NCBI GenBank assembly: GCA_039796575.1
Contig: JBDKJP010000028.1
Location: forward strand, 1 to 21,298
Origin: UBA668 sp039796575
GTDB taxonomy: Bacteria > Actinomycetota > Acidimicrobiia > Acidimicrobiales > Ilumatobacteraceae
Reading direction: 5' to 3'
DNA length: 21,298 bases
Shown here: positions 6,465-13,712 of the stretch, piece by piece
Numbering within the stretch: position 1 is the first letter of the stretch
Layout: the number at the start of each line of letters is the position of its first letter
Made by a program: the position numbers and the translations under genes
The notes under the pieces: model-generated
What the model was told of the DNA's origin: nothing
The model's input: only the letters and a program-made list of their open reading frames with translations
Database searches by the model: none

Positions 6465-8069
6465 ATGGCCACGCTCCTCCCGCGCGACTTCGACCTCAGC
6501 ACGCTCGCGACGTCGGAGCAGCGGGTGTGTGCGGCGTTCCTGAAGGCCCTCGACGACACGTGGTACGTGGTGCCGAACGTGCCGATCACGGTGGGCGGGC
6601 AGGACGCCGAGATCGACGTGGTGCTGGCGTCGGCCACGCACGGCGTGGTGTGCGTGGAGGTGAAGGGCGGCCTGGTGAGCCTGCGTGCGGGCGACTGGCA
6701 CCAGTACGACCGCAAGATCCAGTCGCCGGTCGGTCAGGTGATGCGGGCGAAGCATCAGTTGAAGGTGCGCTGCCGCACGGTGGGTGTCGACGCGGATGCG
6801 TTGAACCTGCGGCACGTGGTGGCGTTGCCGGACGTGGGTGAGGTGCCGCCGGAGGGTCTCGGTGCGGATGCGCCGCGCGACATCGTGTTCGCGAAGACCG
6901 ACCTGGCGTTCGCCGGTCAGGCGCTCGAGCGGCTGCTGCAGCAGCGCACGCCGGTGGCGCCGGCGGTGCTCGACCGGTTCCTGCGCCTGCTGCGGCCCGA
7001 CATCGAGCTCGACGGCAGCGAGGGTCGGGTGCTCGAGTGGGCGCGCACGCGCCTCGACGACGAGACCCGTGTGCACCTCACCAACGTGGTGGGGCTCGAT
7101 GCGAACCAGCGCGTGCTGGTCACCGGTGGCGCGGGCACGGGTAAGACGATGCTCGTGCTGGAGTGGGCGAAGCGTGCGGCGGCGCGGGGTGAGCGCACGT
7201 TGGTGGTGTGCTTCAACAAGCCGATCGCGAACCTGTTGCAGCAGGAGCTCGCGGATCGTGACGTCATGGTGAGCACGTTCCACGACGCGGCGCTGCAGTT
7301 GCTCGAGCCGCACGGGTTCCGCATCGGTGAGAGCCCGTCGCCGGAGTACTGGCGCGACGCGCTCACCGATGCGCTCGCGTTCCACGCGGCGGCCATCGGC
7401 ACGCCGTTCGACACGGTGATCGTCGACGAGGCGCAGGACTTCCACCCGCACTGGTTGGCCGCGCTCGAGCGACTGCTCGACCACGGCGGTCTTCCGCGGT
7501 TCCTGCTCGCCGCCGATCCGGCGCAGGCCGTGTACGTCACGCCGTGGACCGCGCCGGCCGACATGGTGTCGATGCCGCTCGTCTACAACTTGCGCAACTG
7601 CGGGTCGATCGCGCGGGTGGTGCAGCGGTTGGGTGGCCCGGTGCCGTTGCCGTCGGCGCCGTTCGGTGATGCGGTGGTGCACCTGCACGCGGGTGGTCAC
7701 AAGGAGATCCGCAAGCGGGTGCGCGACGCGGTGCGTCGATTCACCGACGAGTTCCACGTGCCGTTCAGTCAGATCGCGGTGCTCACCACCCGCACCGATG
7801 TGCGTGATGAGCTGTTCCGCACACCGCCCGAAGGGTGCCCGTTGGTGTCGTGGGAGCAGCGGTCGGAGGAGGCCGTGCTGTGCGAGACGGTGCACCGGGC
7901 GAAGGGGTTGGAGCGGATGGCGGTGGTGCTCGTCGACATGTCGGGCGAGCCGAACCCGGTGCTGTTGTACGTCGGTGCCAGCCGGGCCGTGTCCGCATTG
8001 CGCCTGGTGGGGACACCTGCGCTGGCGGCGGCGTGCGGCGTGCCGGCCGGCGCCTCGTCGTCGGTGTGA
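6465..8069 (+). CDS. NERD nuclease domain fused to UvrD-like SF1 helicase
   Basis: A 534-aa protein; I start at MATLLPRDFD rather than at the ATG at 6426 because the extra residues are Arg-rich and non-conserved-looking. Residues 20-130 form a NERD (nuclease-related, PD-(D/E)xK-like) domain: E49/D51 in 'AEIDVVL' and E65-x-K67 in 'VCVEVKGG' are the expected catalytic residues. Residues 200-530 are a superfamily-1 helicase: Walker A GGAGTGKT (K227), Walker B VDEAQDF (D321/E322), then a UvrD-type C-terminal half with 'ETVHRAKGLE' and 'LYVGASRAV'. Such fusions act on DNA with ATP-driven translocation and are often found in defence islands. Here it is divergent from the vWA/sigma/ADP-ribosylglycohydrolase cluster with an 89-bp shared control region, hinting at, not proving, a functional link. 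All motifs look intact. Confidence 0.9.
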   Translation: MATLLPRDFDLSTLATSEQRVCAAFLKALDDTWYVVPNVPITVGGQDAEIDVVLASATHGVVCVEVKGGLVSLRAGDWHQYDRKIQSPVGQVMRAKHQLKVRCRTVGVDADALNLRHVVALPDVGEVPPEGLGADAPRDIVFAKTDLAFAGQALERLLQQRTPVAPAVLDRFLRLLRPDIELDGSEGRVLEWARTRLDDETRVHLTNVVGLDANQRVLVTGGAGTGKTMLVLEWAKRAAARGERTLVVCFNKPIANLLQQELADRDVMVSTFHDAALQLLEPHGFRIGESPSPEYWRDALTDALAFHAAAIGTPFDTVIVDEAQDFHPHWLAALERLLDHGGLPRFLLAADPAQAVYVTPWTAPADMVSMPLVYNLRNCGSIARVVQRLGGPVPLPSAPFGDAVVHLHAGGHKEIRKRVRDAVRRFTDEFHVPFSQIAVLTTRTDVRDELFRTPPEGCPLVSWEQRSEEAVLCETVHRAKGLERMAVVLVDMSGEPNPVLLYVGASRAVSALRLVGTPALAAACGVPAGASSSV

Positions 8070-8112
8070 CCACGGCGGTGTGACGGCCACGTCAACGGGC
8101 ATCACGGATCGT

Positions 8113-8124
8113 GGTGGGCCCACC
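8113..8124. repeat. 12-bp perfect palindrome
   Basis: GGTGGGCCCACC lies 43 bases after the helicase stop. With no loop and no T-tract it resembles a protein-binding operator more than a terminator. It may be fortuitous in GC-rich DNA. Confidence 0.3.
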
Positions 8125-8179
8125 GCAGAGGGCGAAGGGGTCCGGCGATACTGCACAATGCCCTCGGCATTCTTGAAGG

Positions 8180-8227
8180 AATTGTGGTGCATCGAACTTG
8201 AATGCAAAGTTCCGATCAAGCACAATT
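8180..8227. repeat. AT-rich interrupted inverted repeat
   Basis: Nested arms AATTGTG (8180-8186)/CACAATT (8221-8227), ATCG (8191-8194)/CGAT (8213-8216) and AACTT (8195-8199)/AAGTT (8207-8211) pair around a 7-base loop. There is a 4x4 internal loop and one bulged base. The segment is distinctly AT-richer than its surroundings. TTGAAT at 8198-8203 and CACAAT at 8221-8226 are 17 bp apart, so a plus-strand promoter could overlap the repeat, making it a plausible operator. No coding potential. Confidence 0.45.
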
Positions 8228-8306
8228 GGCGAGTCGGTGGCTGCGGGAGACACCGACGACGGGAATACGGGAGCACAGCAATGCCGTGTCAGACGGGAGT
8301 GGTGCG

Positions 8307-8418
8307 GGTCAGCGCCCGCGGGCGGGTGTGGCGCTGACCTTCGCTCCGCCACCGGGCCTCGAGTCCAACCCCCACGGGCTCGGTCCGATGGCGGAGCCCC
8401 GGCCCGGTCGCTGACCGG
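8307..8418. ncRNA. candidate structured RNA element (three hairpins)
   Basis: Three consecutive inverted repeats: GGTCAGCGCC (8307-8316)/GGCGCTGACC (8330-8339), a perfect 10-bp stem; GCTCCGCCA (8343-8351)/TGGCGGAGC (8389-8397) enclosing a 7-bp inner stem (8360-8366/8376-8382) with a C-rich loop; and CCGGT (8404-8408)/ACCGG (8414-8418). They lie upstream of the phosphodiesterase start at 8460. They could be a 5' leader element, a small RNA on either strand, or terminator-like structures. No known riboswitch consensus was recognised, and strand is undetermined. Confidence 0.35.
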
Positions 8419-8445
8419 CGAAGCGATCGACTCGATCAGCGTGAC

Positions 8446-8459
8446 TACATTGTCGGCCC
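8446..8459 (+). promoter_or_regulatory. candidate -10 box and leaderless start of phosphodiesterase gene
   Basis: TACATT (8446-8451) ends 8 bases before the ATG at 8460 and no Shine-Dalgarno is present, as expected for a leaderless transcript starting at the A of the start codon. No clear -35. Confidence 0.4.
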
Positions 8460-10580
8460 ATGGGCGTCCGCAGCAACCCACGCATCCGTCGCTGGACGTC
8501 GGTCGTGCTTGCAGCAGTCGCCTCACTCAGCCTCGCCGTCGGGCTGTTGGCGGCCTGGGCGCTGAGCACGGTGTTCGACGCCGGCACGATGAGTCGACGC
8601 GCGGTGCACGCGCTCGACAGCGAGGCCGTGCGCCACGAGGTGGCGGTGCAGCTCACCGACCAACTCGTGCAGAGCGGCAATCGCGAGATCATCGCGTTCC
8701 GTCCCGCCGCGTTGCTGACGGTGGAGGCACTGGTCGACACCGATGCGTTCAAGTCGATCTTCGCCACGGCGGTGCGGCGCACGCACTCGTCGCTCATCGC
8801 GGGTGACGGTGCGAGCGGCCTCGACCTGTCCGACTCACTGGCGCTGCTGGCCGAGGGGTTGCAGCTGAAGACCGAGCAGTCCGCGCCCATCGGCGGGAGC
8901 AGCACGAACTCGATGGCCGACGTGATGACGACGGTGGCGGATCTCCCGATCTGGGGCTGGCGCGGTGCGTTGTCGGTGGCCGCGTTCGGTGCGTTGGGCG
9001 TCGGCCTCGCCGCGGCGGTCGGCTCGGTGCTCGTCGCCGCGGACCGCCGCAAGGGTGTGGTGCGGGTGGGCTTCGCGCTGTCGGCGGGTGGCGCGTCCCT
9101 CGTGGTCGTCATCGCGGTCGCATCGGTGATCGCGGCCGGGTTCGCCACCGACCCTGCGTTGAAGACCGCGGTGCAGGAGGCGGTGTGGGAGGCCGCGGCC
9201 GACCTGCGCGCCACGGGTTTCGGGCTCGCGGTGATGGGCATGGTGGTGGCCGCCGCGGCATCGCCGAACGAACGCTTCTCGCCCGATCGTGTCCGCGAGG
9301 TGGTCACCGGCCGGTACCAGCGCCTGCGCAGTTCGGCGTGGGGCACGCTGCTGCTCGCGGGTCTCGCCGCAGCGGCCGGGTTGTGGATCGTCAGCGACGG
9401 TGAGACCGCCACCCGTGTCGCCGTGTTCATGGTGGGTCTCGGGCTGGTGTTCGTGTCGGCCCGGTTGGTGGTCAACGTGGCGTCCACCATGGCCAACTCG
9501 GTCGACGCCGACGGTCATGTCGTGCCGCAGCGCCGGTGGCTGGGTTGGGGCATCGCGGTGGTCGGCGTGTCGGCGCTGGTGCTCGGTTTCAGCGTGGTGA
9601 ACTTCAACAGCGCGAAGGCCGCGGCCGAGAGCGCCGCGGCTCGCGAGTGCCTGGGCAGCGAGGGCCGGTGCGACCTCCGACTCGACGAGGTCACGTTGGC
9701 GGGCACCCACAACTCGATGGCCTCACCGGCGTATGCGGGCTGGTTGTTCGCCGAGCAGATCGATCCGATCGGCACCCAGCTGCGTTCGGGTGCGCGTGCC
9801 CTGTTGCTCGACGCGCATTACGGCCGCAAGAGCACGGTGAAGGTGCCCGGTTCGAACGTGCCGCTCGTCATCACCGACATCGCGGGCGAGTTCGCGGTGC
9901 CGGGTGCGGAGTTGCCCGACGAGGGCATCCGTCAGCGCGCCGAGGAGCTCGCCGCGTCGGCCCCGTCGTCGGGGTCGGGTCGGCGCGAGGTGTACCTGTG
10001 CCACAACTACTGCGAGCTCGGCGCGGTGAAGATGGTCGACGAGATGGTGTCGGTGCGCCGTTTCCTGGAGATCAACCCGAGCGAGATCGTGGTCATCGTG
10101 GTGCAGGACGCGGTGTCGTCGGCCGACATCGCTGCGGTGGTCGAGCAGGCCGGTCTGCTCGACATGGTGGCGACGCTCGACCCGAGCAAGCCGCTGCCCA
10201 CGTTGGGCGAGTTGGTCGACAGCAACCGCCGTCTGGTGATGTTCGCCGAGCGCGGCGACGACGATGCGCCGGGCTGGTACCAGCGTGCGTACGACCACTG
10301 GTTCCAGGAGACGGTCTACAAGTTCGACGCGATCAAGGACTTCACGTGTGAGCCGAACCGCGGTGACGCCGACAATCCGCTGTTCCTGTTGAACCACTGG
10401 GTGAGTGCGTCACCGCCCGATCCGTCGCTCGCCGGAAAGGCCAATGCGCGTGCGGTGTTCGCGCAACGGGTCACGCAGTGCCGGCGCGACCGGGGCCTCA
10501 CGCCGAACGTCATCGCGGTCGACTTCTCGTCGCGGGGCGACGTGGTGGGCGTGGCGAACGACCTCACCGACAGCCGCTGA
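8460..10580 (+). CDS. polytopic membrane protein with PI-PLC-like phosphodiesterase domain
   Basis: A 706-aa protein. Hydrophobic segments lie near residues 13-37, 166-188, 203-228, 254-268, 293-310, 319-338 and 361-382, giving about seven membrane helices. There is a roughly 125-residue extracytoplasmic-looking region after the first. Residues about 400-705 form a PLC-like TIM-barrel phosphodiesterase: 'LAGTHNSM' (H417) and 'LCHNYCELG' (H515) supply the two histidines expected for acid-base catalysis in the PI-PLC X family. 'LLLDAHYG', 'EIVVIVVQDAV' and 'RLVMFAERGD' are further barrel strands. Calcium-loop residues of eukaryotic PLCs are not evident, fitting the metal-independent bacterial type. 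The cysteines around 395-402 and 514-518 could form disulfides outside the membrane. Substrate (phosphoinositide or other phosphodiester) cannot be read from the sequence. Function of the membrane part is unknown. Confidence 0.8.
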   Translation: MGVRSNPRIRRWTSVVLAAVASLSLAVGLLAAWALSTVFDAGTMSRRAVHALDSEAVRHEVAVQLTDQLVQSGNREIIAFRPAALLTVEALVDTDAFKSIFATAVRRTHSSLIAGDGASGLDLSDSLALLAEGLQLKTEQSAPIGGSSTNSMADVMTTVADLPIWGWRGALSVAAFGALGVGLAAAVGSVLVAADRRKGVVRVGFALSAGGASLVVVIAVASVIAAGFATDPALKTAVQEAVWEAAADLRATGFGLAVMGMVVAAAASPNERFSPDRVREVVTGRYQRLRSSAWGTLLLAGLAAAAGLWIVSDGETATRVAVFMVGLGLVFVSARLVVNVASTMANSVDADGHVVPQRRWLGWGIAVVGVSALVLGFSVVNFNSAKAAAESAAARECLGSEGRCDLRLDEVTLAGTHNSMASPAYAGWLFAEQIDPIGTQLRSGARALLLDAHYGRKSTVKVPGSNVPLVITDIAGEFAVPGAELPDEGIRQRAEELAASAPSSGSGRREVYLCHNYCELGAVKMVDEMVSVRRFLEINPSEIVVIVVQDAVSSADIAAVVEQAGLLDMVATLDPSKPLPTLGELVDSNRRLVMFAERGDDDAPGWYQRAYDHWFQETVYKFDAIKDFTCEPNRGDADNPLFLLNHWVSASPPDPSLAGKANARAVFAQRVTQCRRDRGLTPNVIAVDFSSRGDVVGVANDLTDSR

Positions 10581-10596
10581 CGGTCGGCCGCCCTGG

Positions 10597-10609
10597 CAGA
10601 CTCGCCGAC
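10597..10609 (+). promoter_or_regulatory. candidate -10 box and leaderless start
   Basis: CAGACT (10597-10602) is 7 bases before the ATG at 10610, within the 29-bp gap after the phosphodiesterase gene. No Shine-Dalgarno precedes this ATG. This suggests the dimethylformamidase-like gene has its own leaderless promoter in addition to any readthrough. Confidence 0.35.
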
Positions 10610-12112
10610 ATGAGCTTCGAGTCGGTGACGGGGTACTGCTGGCCGCAGTCGGTCGCGCCCGGCGGCACGGTGGCGTTGCACCTGTCGTCGGCGGGTGGCC
10701 GTGTGGTCGACGTGGAGATCGCTCGCGTGGGTGTGCGCCGCGAGGTGGTGTGGCACGACCAGGTGCCGGCGGGTGACCACGCCACACCGCGCGACGCGTA
10801 CGCGCAGGGGTGTGACTGGCCGGCCGCGGTGGCGGTGACGGCACGGCCCGAGTGGCGCAGCGGCTACTACGAGGTGCAGCTCACCATCGACGTGAACGGC
10901 AAGCGTCGTCGCGACCATGCGTTCTTCGTGTTGCGTCCGCCGGCCGATTCGCCGAACACCATCCTGTTGCAGCTGTCGACGAACACGTGGCACGCCTACA
11001 ACGACTTCGGTGGTCGCAACCTCTACACGGGCGGCACGCACGCGTCGTTGCAGCGGCCGATGTCGTTGGGCTACCTGCACAAGCCGGCGGGCGCGGGTCG
11101 CCGTGTCACCACAACCCATCCGCCCGATCCCGACATGAACTCGCACGTCGGCTATCTGCGGCGGCATCACCTGTCGGGGTATGCGGGCTCGGCCGGCTGG
11201 CCCGACTGGGAGTTGCCGTTCCTGCAGTGGGCCGAGCGTGAGGGCTACGGCATCGACGTGTGCACGAACGCCGATCTCGAGGACCATCCGACGCTCGTCG
11301 ACGGGTATCGGCTGCTGCTGTCGGTGGGGCACGACGAGTACTGGTCGGGGCCGATGCGCGACACCGTGGAGGGCTTCATCGCGCGTGGCGGCAACGTGGC
11401 GTTCTTCAGCGGGAACACGGCGTTCTGGCAGGTGCGCATGGAGGACCATTCCGCGCAGGGGCCGGCCGCGACGATGGTGGGGTACAAGGGGTTCTTCAAG
11501 AACGACCCGGTGTACGACACCGATCGGGTGGCCGAGCTCACCAGCATCTGGAGCGACCACCTGATCGGTCGTCCCGAGAACCACATGACCGGGGTGAGCT
11601 TCACGCACGGCGGCTATCACCGCATCGGCAAGCGGGTCACCAGCGGTGCGGGCGGGTACACGGTGCACCGTGCCGACCACTGGCTGTTCGCCGGCACCGG
11701 GTTGGGCTACGGCGACGTGCTCGGCGCGGCTGCCACCATCGTCGGCTACGAGTGCGACGGCTGCGACTTCACCTACCGCGAGGGCCTGCCGTACCCGACG
11801 GGCAGCGACGGCACGCCGGAGAACTTCGTCATCCTCGGCACCGCGCCGGCCGTGCACTTCACGCGGGAGACCGCGACGCGGCCACCCGCGCCGGGTGAGC
11901 CGTCGGAGCTGGAGTTCATCGCCGGCCGGCTGTTCGGCGAGCGCGGGCACGAGCACCGCGTCGCGCACGGTCACGCGGTGCTGGGCACGTACACGTCGGC
12001 GGGCGGCGGCACGGTGGTCACGTCGGGGTGCACCGACTGGGCGCACGGGTTGGCCGGTCGCGACCCGCAGGTGGAGCGCATCACGGCGAACGTGCTCGAC
12101 CAGCTCGGCTGA
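10610..12112 (+). CDS. N,N-dimethylformamidase large-subunit-like protein
   Basis: A 500-aa protein starting MSFESVTGYCWPQ. Residues 5-110 form a beta-sandwich ('SVAPGGTVALHLSSAGGRVV', 'GYYEVQLTIDVNG'). Residues 120-500 match the large C-terminal domain of the dimethylformamidase beta subunit: 'NTWHAYNDFGGRNLY' (Y130 region), 'LLLSVGHDEYWSGPM' (H241-Y244), 'GGNVAFFSGNTAFWQVR', and the C-terminal 'VVTSGCTDWAHGL'. Known dimethylformamidase is a mononuclear-iron amidohydrolase cleaving N-substituted formamides; its iron is held by Tyr/Tyr/Glu, and plausible candidates are visible here but I cannot assign them. No separate small subunit gene is adjacent, so the protein is a stand-alone homologue whose substrate is uncertain. 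Many homologues are annotated only as large-subunit-like, so true dimethylformamide hydrolysis is not implied. Confidence 0.8.
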   Translation: MSFESVTGYCWPQSVAPGGTVALHLSSAGGRVVDVEIARVGVRREVVWHDQVPAGDHATPRDAYAQGCDWPAAVAVTARPEWRSGYYEVQLTIDVNGKRRRDHAFFVLRPPADSPNTILLQLSTNTWHAYNDFGGRNLYTGGTHASLQRPMSLGYLHKPAGAGRRVTTTHPPDPDMNSHVGYLRRHHLSGYAGSAGWPDWELPFLQWAEREGYGIDVCTNADLEDHPTLVDGYRLLLSVGHDEYWSGPMRDTVEGFIARGGNVAFFSGNTAFWQVRMEDHSAQGPAATMVGYKGFFKNDPVYDTDRVAELTSIWSDHLIGRPENHMTGVSFTHGGYHRIGKRVTSGAGGYTVHRADHWLFAGTGLGYGDVLGAAATIVGYECDGCDFTYREGLPYPTGSDGTPENFVILGTAPAVHFTRETATRPPAPGEPSELEFIAGRLFGERGHEHRVAHGHAVLGTYTSAGGGTVVTSGCTDWAHGLAGRDPQVERITANVLDQLG

Positions 12113-12423
12113 ATCCGCCGCCATCCAATCGGGAGGGGGCGGTGGACAGATCCGCACGCCTCGTCACCGGCGGGTCACCCTCGGCGACTCCTGAGCGACC
12201 GGTCAAGGTTCGCTCAAATCGGCTGCCGTCGGTTGGGTGGCACCGCGGATCTGCATAGTTTTCAAGCACTCAGTGTGGTGTTGCTCGATGCGAGCGCAGC
12301 GACGGGAGTGCTGGCCCGGTCGAGCGACATCCGCTGATCTCCGGATCAAATGTGTCAAGGAACCGTGTCGATCGGCCGATGACAGTGGTGCACTGCAGCG
12401 TGGTCGTTCCTCCCACTGCAGCT
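12113..12423. other. intergenic region with dispersed repeats
   Basis: Non-coding by codon usage. It holds a 9-bp inverted repeat (CAGATCCGC 12147-12155 / GCGGATCTG 12245-12253) and a 9-bp direct repeat (CACTGCAGC at 12391-12399 and 12414-12422, 23 bp apart). There is also a possible FliA-like promoter (TCAAG 12355-12359, 15-base spacer, GCCGAT 12375-12380) oriented toward the oxidoreductase gene. The T-rich patch near 12254-12260 follows CATAGT, a weak -10 candidate. None is strong alone. Confidence 0.3.
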
Positions 12424-12465
12424 CGTCGACCTGACGCGGGCGGTGATGTCCGCGTCGGGTCGACG
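12424..12465. repeat. 16-bp near-perfect hairpin upstream of FAD oxidase
   Basis: Arms 12424-12439 and 12450-12465 pair over 16 bp, with a single G-T (G-U in RNA) wobble at 12432/12457, around a 10-base loop. It begins 68 bp and ends 26 bp before the oxidase start at 12492. There is no T-tract afterwards, so a classic terminator is unlikely. An operator, an attenuator, or an mRNA-end stabiliser for the upstream gene are possible. Confidence 0.55.
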
Positions 12466-12479
12466 GTCACGTCTCGGGC

Positions 12480-12491
12480 CATGATGTCGAG
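12480..12491 (+). promoter_or_regulatory. candidate -10 box and leaderless start of FAD oxidase gene
   Basis: CATGAT (12480-12485) ends 6 bases before the ATG at 12492, with no Shine-Dalgarno. If this is the -10 box, the transcript starts at the ATG and would exclude the 16-bp hairpin, which would then act as DNA (operator). Confidence 0.3.
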
Positions 12492-13646
12492 ATGGAGGTG
12501 ACCACGCTCGTCGTCGGTGCAGGGCCGATGGGCGCCTCCGCGGCGCGGCACCTGAGCCTCGACCCGGCAGCCGGTGACGTGATGGTGGTCGGGCCCGACG
12601 TGGGGTCGGCGCCGTACGGCGCGTGGCACGACGAAGCGCGCCTCACGCGCATCGTGGCCAACGACCTCGTGTGGAGCACCCTGGCCCGGGAGTCGATGGC
12701 GCGCTACCCGGAGATCGAGGCGGCGGGCGGCATCCCGTTCCACCGCCGCACCGGTGTGCTGTACGTGCACGAGCAGCCGAGCACGTTCGAGCCGCAGCAC
12801 GCAGTGGCGGTACACCACGGTGTCGACTTCAGCGTCGAGGGGCCGGACGCCTACCCGTACCTGCGCATGCCGACGGGCACCCGTGTCATCCATGAGCGTG
12901 GTGACGCCGGTGTGGTGAACCCGATGGCGTTGGTCGCGAACCAGTTGGCCGGCGCGGCCGCGAACGGCGCCACGGTGGTGCGCGACGTGGTGACGTCGTT
13001 GGAGGGGGACGGCACCGGGGTGGTGGCGCACCTCCGCTCGGGTGGTGCGGTGTCGGCGCAGCGCGTGCTGGTGGCCGCGGGTGCGTACGTGAACACGGTG
13101 CTGCCCGAGCCGTTGCCGGTGGTGTCGACCGGCATCACGGCGTTGTTCTTCGAGGTCGACGACGCGGCCGCCGTCGAGCTGGCCGACATGCCCGGCATGT
13201 TGTGGAGCGTGTACGAGCCGGGTGCGCCGTTCATCTACACGGTGCCGCCCACCCGCTACGCGGACGGGCGCGTGTGGTTCAAGATCGGTGGCTACCGCGA
13301 GAGCGGCCCGCTGCACTCGGCGGACGAGATCGACGAGTGGCATCGCACCGACGGCGGGCGGCTCGACGTCGAGCGGCTGCGCGAATGGGTGGCCGAGCAC
13401 GTGCCGGTGCTGGCGGGTCGTGATCGCCATGCGGTGGGGTGTGTGATCACCGATGTGACGGGTGGGGTACCGCTCATCGCGAACGTGGTACCCCAACGGC
13501 TGTACGTGGCGTCGGGGTGTGCGGGGGCGGCGGCGAAGAGCTGCGACGAGATCGGTCGGCTCGCGGCGGTGCTCACCGTACGTGACGAGTGGGCGTCGTG
13601 GCTGGACCAACACCTGTTCACGGCACCACTTCGTCAAGAATCCTGA
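12492..13646 (+). CDS. FAD-dependent amine oxidoreductase, monomeric sarcosine oxidase-like
   Basis: A 384-aa protein, the usual length for the DAO/sarcosine oxidase family (about 380-390). The N-terminal Rossmann motif 'VVGAGPMGASAARHLS' (residues 6-21) binds the ADP part of FAD. The C-terminal 'LYVASGCAGAAAKSCDEIGR' matches the family's second flavin-contact segment. C317 in 'AVGCVITDVTGGVP' aligns by eye with the cysteine that carries covalent FAD in monomeric sarcosine oxidase, so a covalently bound flavin is possible. Such enzymes oxidise secondary or N-methyl amines to imine or aldehyde with H2O2 release. The substrate is not deducible. No signal peptide; cytoplasmic. Its neighbour upstream is a dimethylformamidase-like gene, which would fit N-methyl-compound use, but 379 bp separates them and they need not be cotranscribed. 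Confidence 0.8.
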   Translation: MEVTTLVVGAGPMGASAARHLSLDPAAGDVMVVGPDVGSAPYGAWHDEARLTRIVANDLVWSTLARESMARYPEIEAAGGIPFHRRTGVLYVHEQPSTFEPQHAVAVHHGVDFSVEGPDAYPYLRMPTGTRVIHERGDAGVVNPMALVANQLAGAAANGATVVRDVVTSLEGDGTGVVAHLRSGGAVSAQRVLVAAGAYVNTVLPEPLPVVSTGITALFFEVDDAAAVELADMPGMLWSVYEPGAPFIYTVPPTRYADGRVWFKIGGYRESGPLHSADEIDEWHRTDGGRLDVERLREWVAEHVPVLAGRDRHAVGCVITDVTGGVPLIANVVPQRLYVASGCAGAAAKSCDEIGRLAAVLTVRDEWASWLDQHLFTAPLRQES

Positions 13647-13655
13647 AGATTCCGC

Positions 13656-13682
13656 TCAAGTTGCATCCACAACGACCGAAAC
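13656..13682 (+). promoter_or_regulatory. candidate sigma-28 (FliA)-type promoter
   Basis: TCAAGTT (13656-13662) and ACCGAAAC (13675-13682), with exactly 15 bases between TCAA and ACCGAA, resemble the FliA consensus TCAAGTT-N12-GCCGATA and the actinobacterial variant CTCA-N15-17-GCCGAA. It lies just after the oxidase stop and 31 bp before the lipoprotein start at 13713, so it would drive the lipoprotein-diguanylate cyclase pair. Prediction only. Confidence 0.4.
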
Positions 13683-13712
13683 CTCCTTCAAGGGAACCGA
13701 AGGGGGTGCGCG

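Noticed and set aside
8209..8235. Third FliA-like promoter at the TCAAG near 8215
   Set aside because: No CCGA element occurs at the right spacing downstream.
8307..8397. 6C-type actinobacterial RNA, because of the C-rich loop
   Set aside because: Only one loop is C-rich, with five consecutive Cs; the known motif needs two C-rich hairpin loops.
8092..8526. 144-aa minus-strand frame across the structured interval
   Set aside because: No start signal, motif or codon bias; it overlaps the start of the phosphodiesterase gene.
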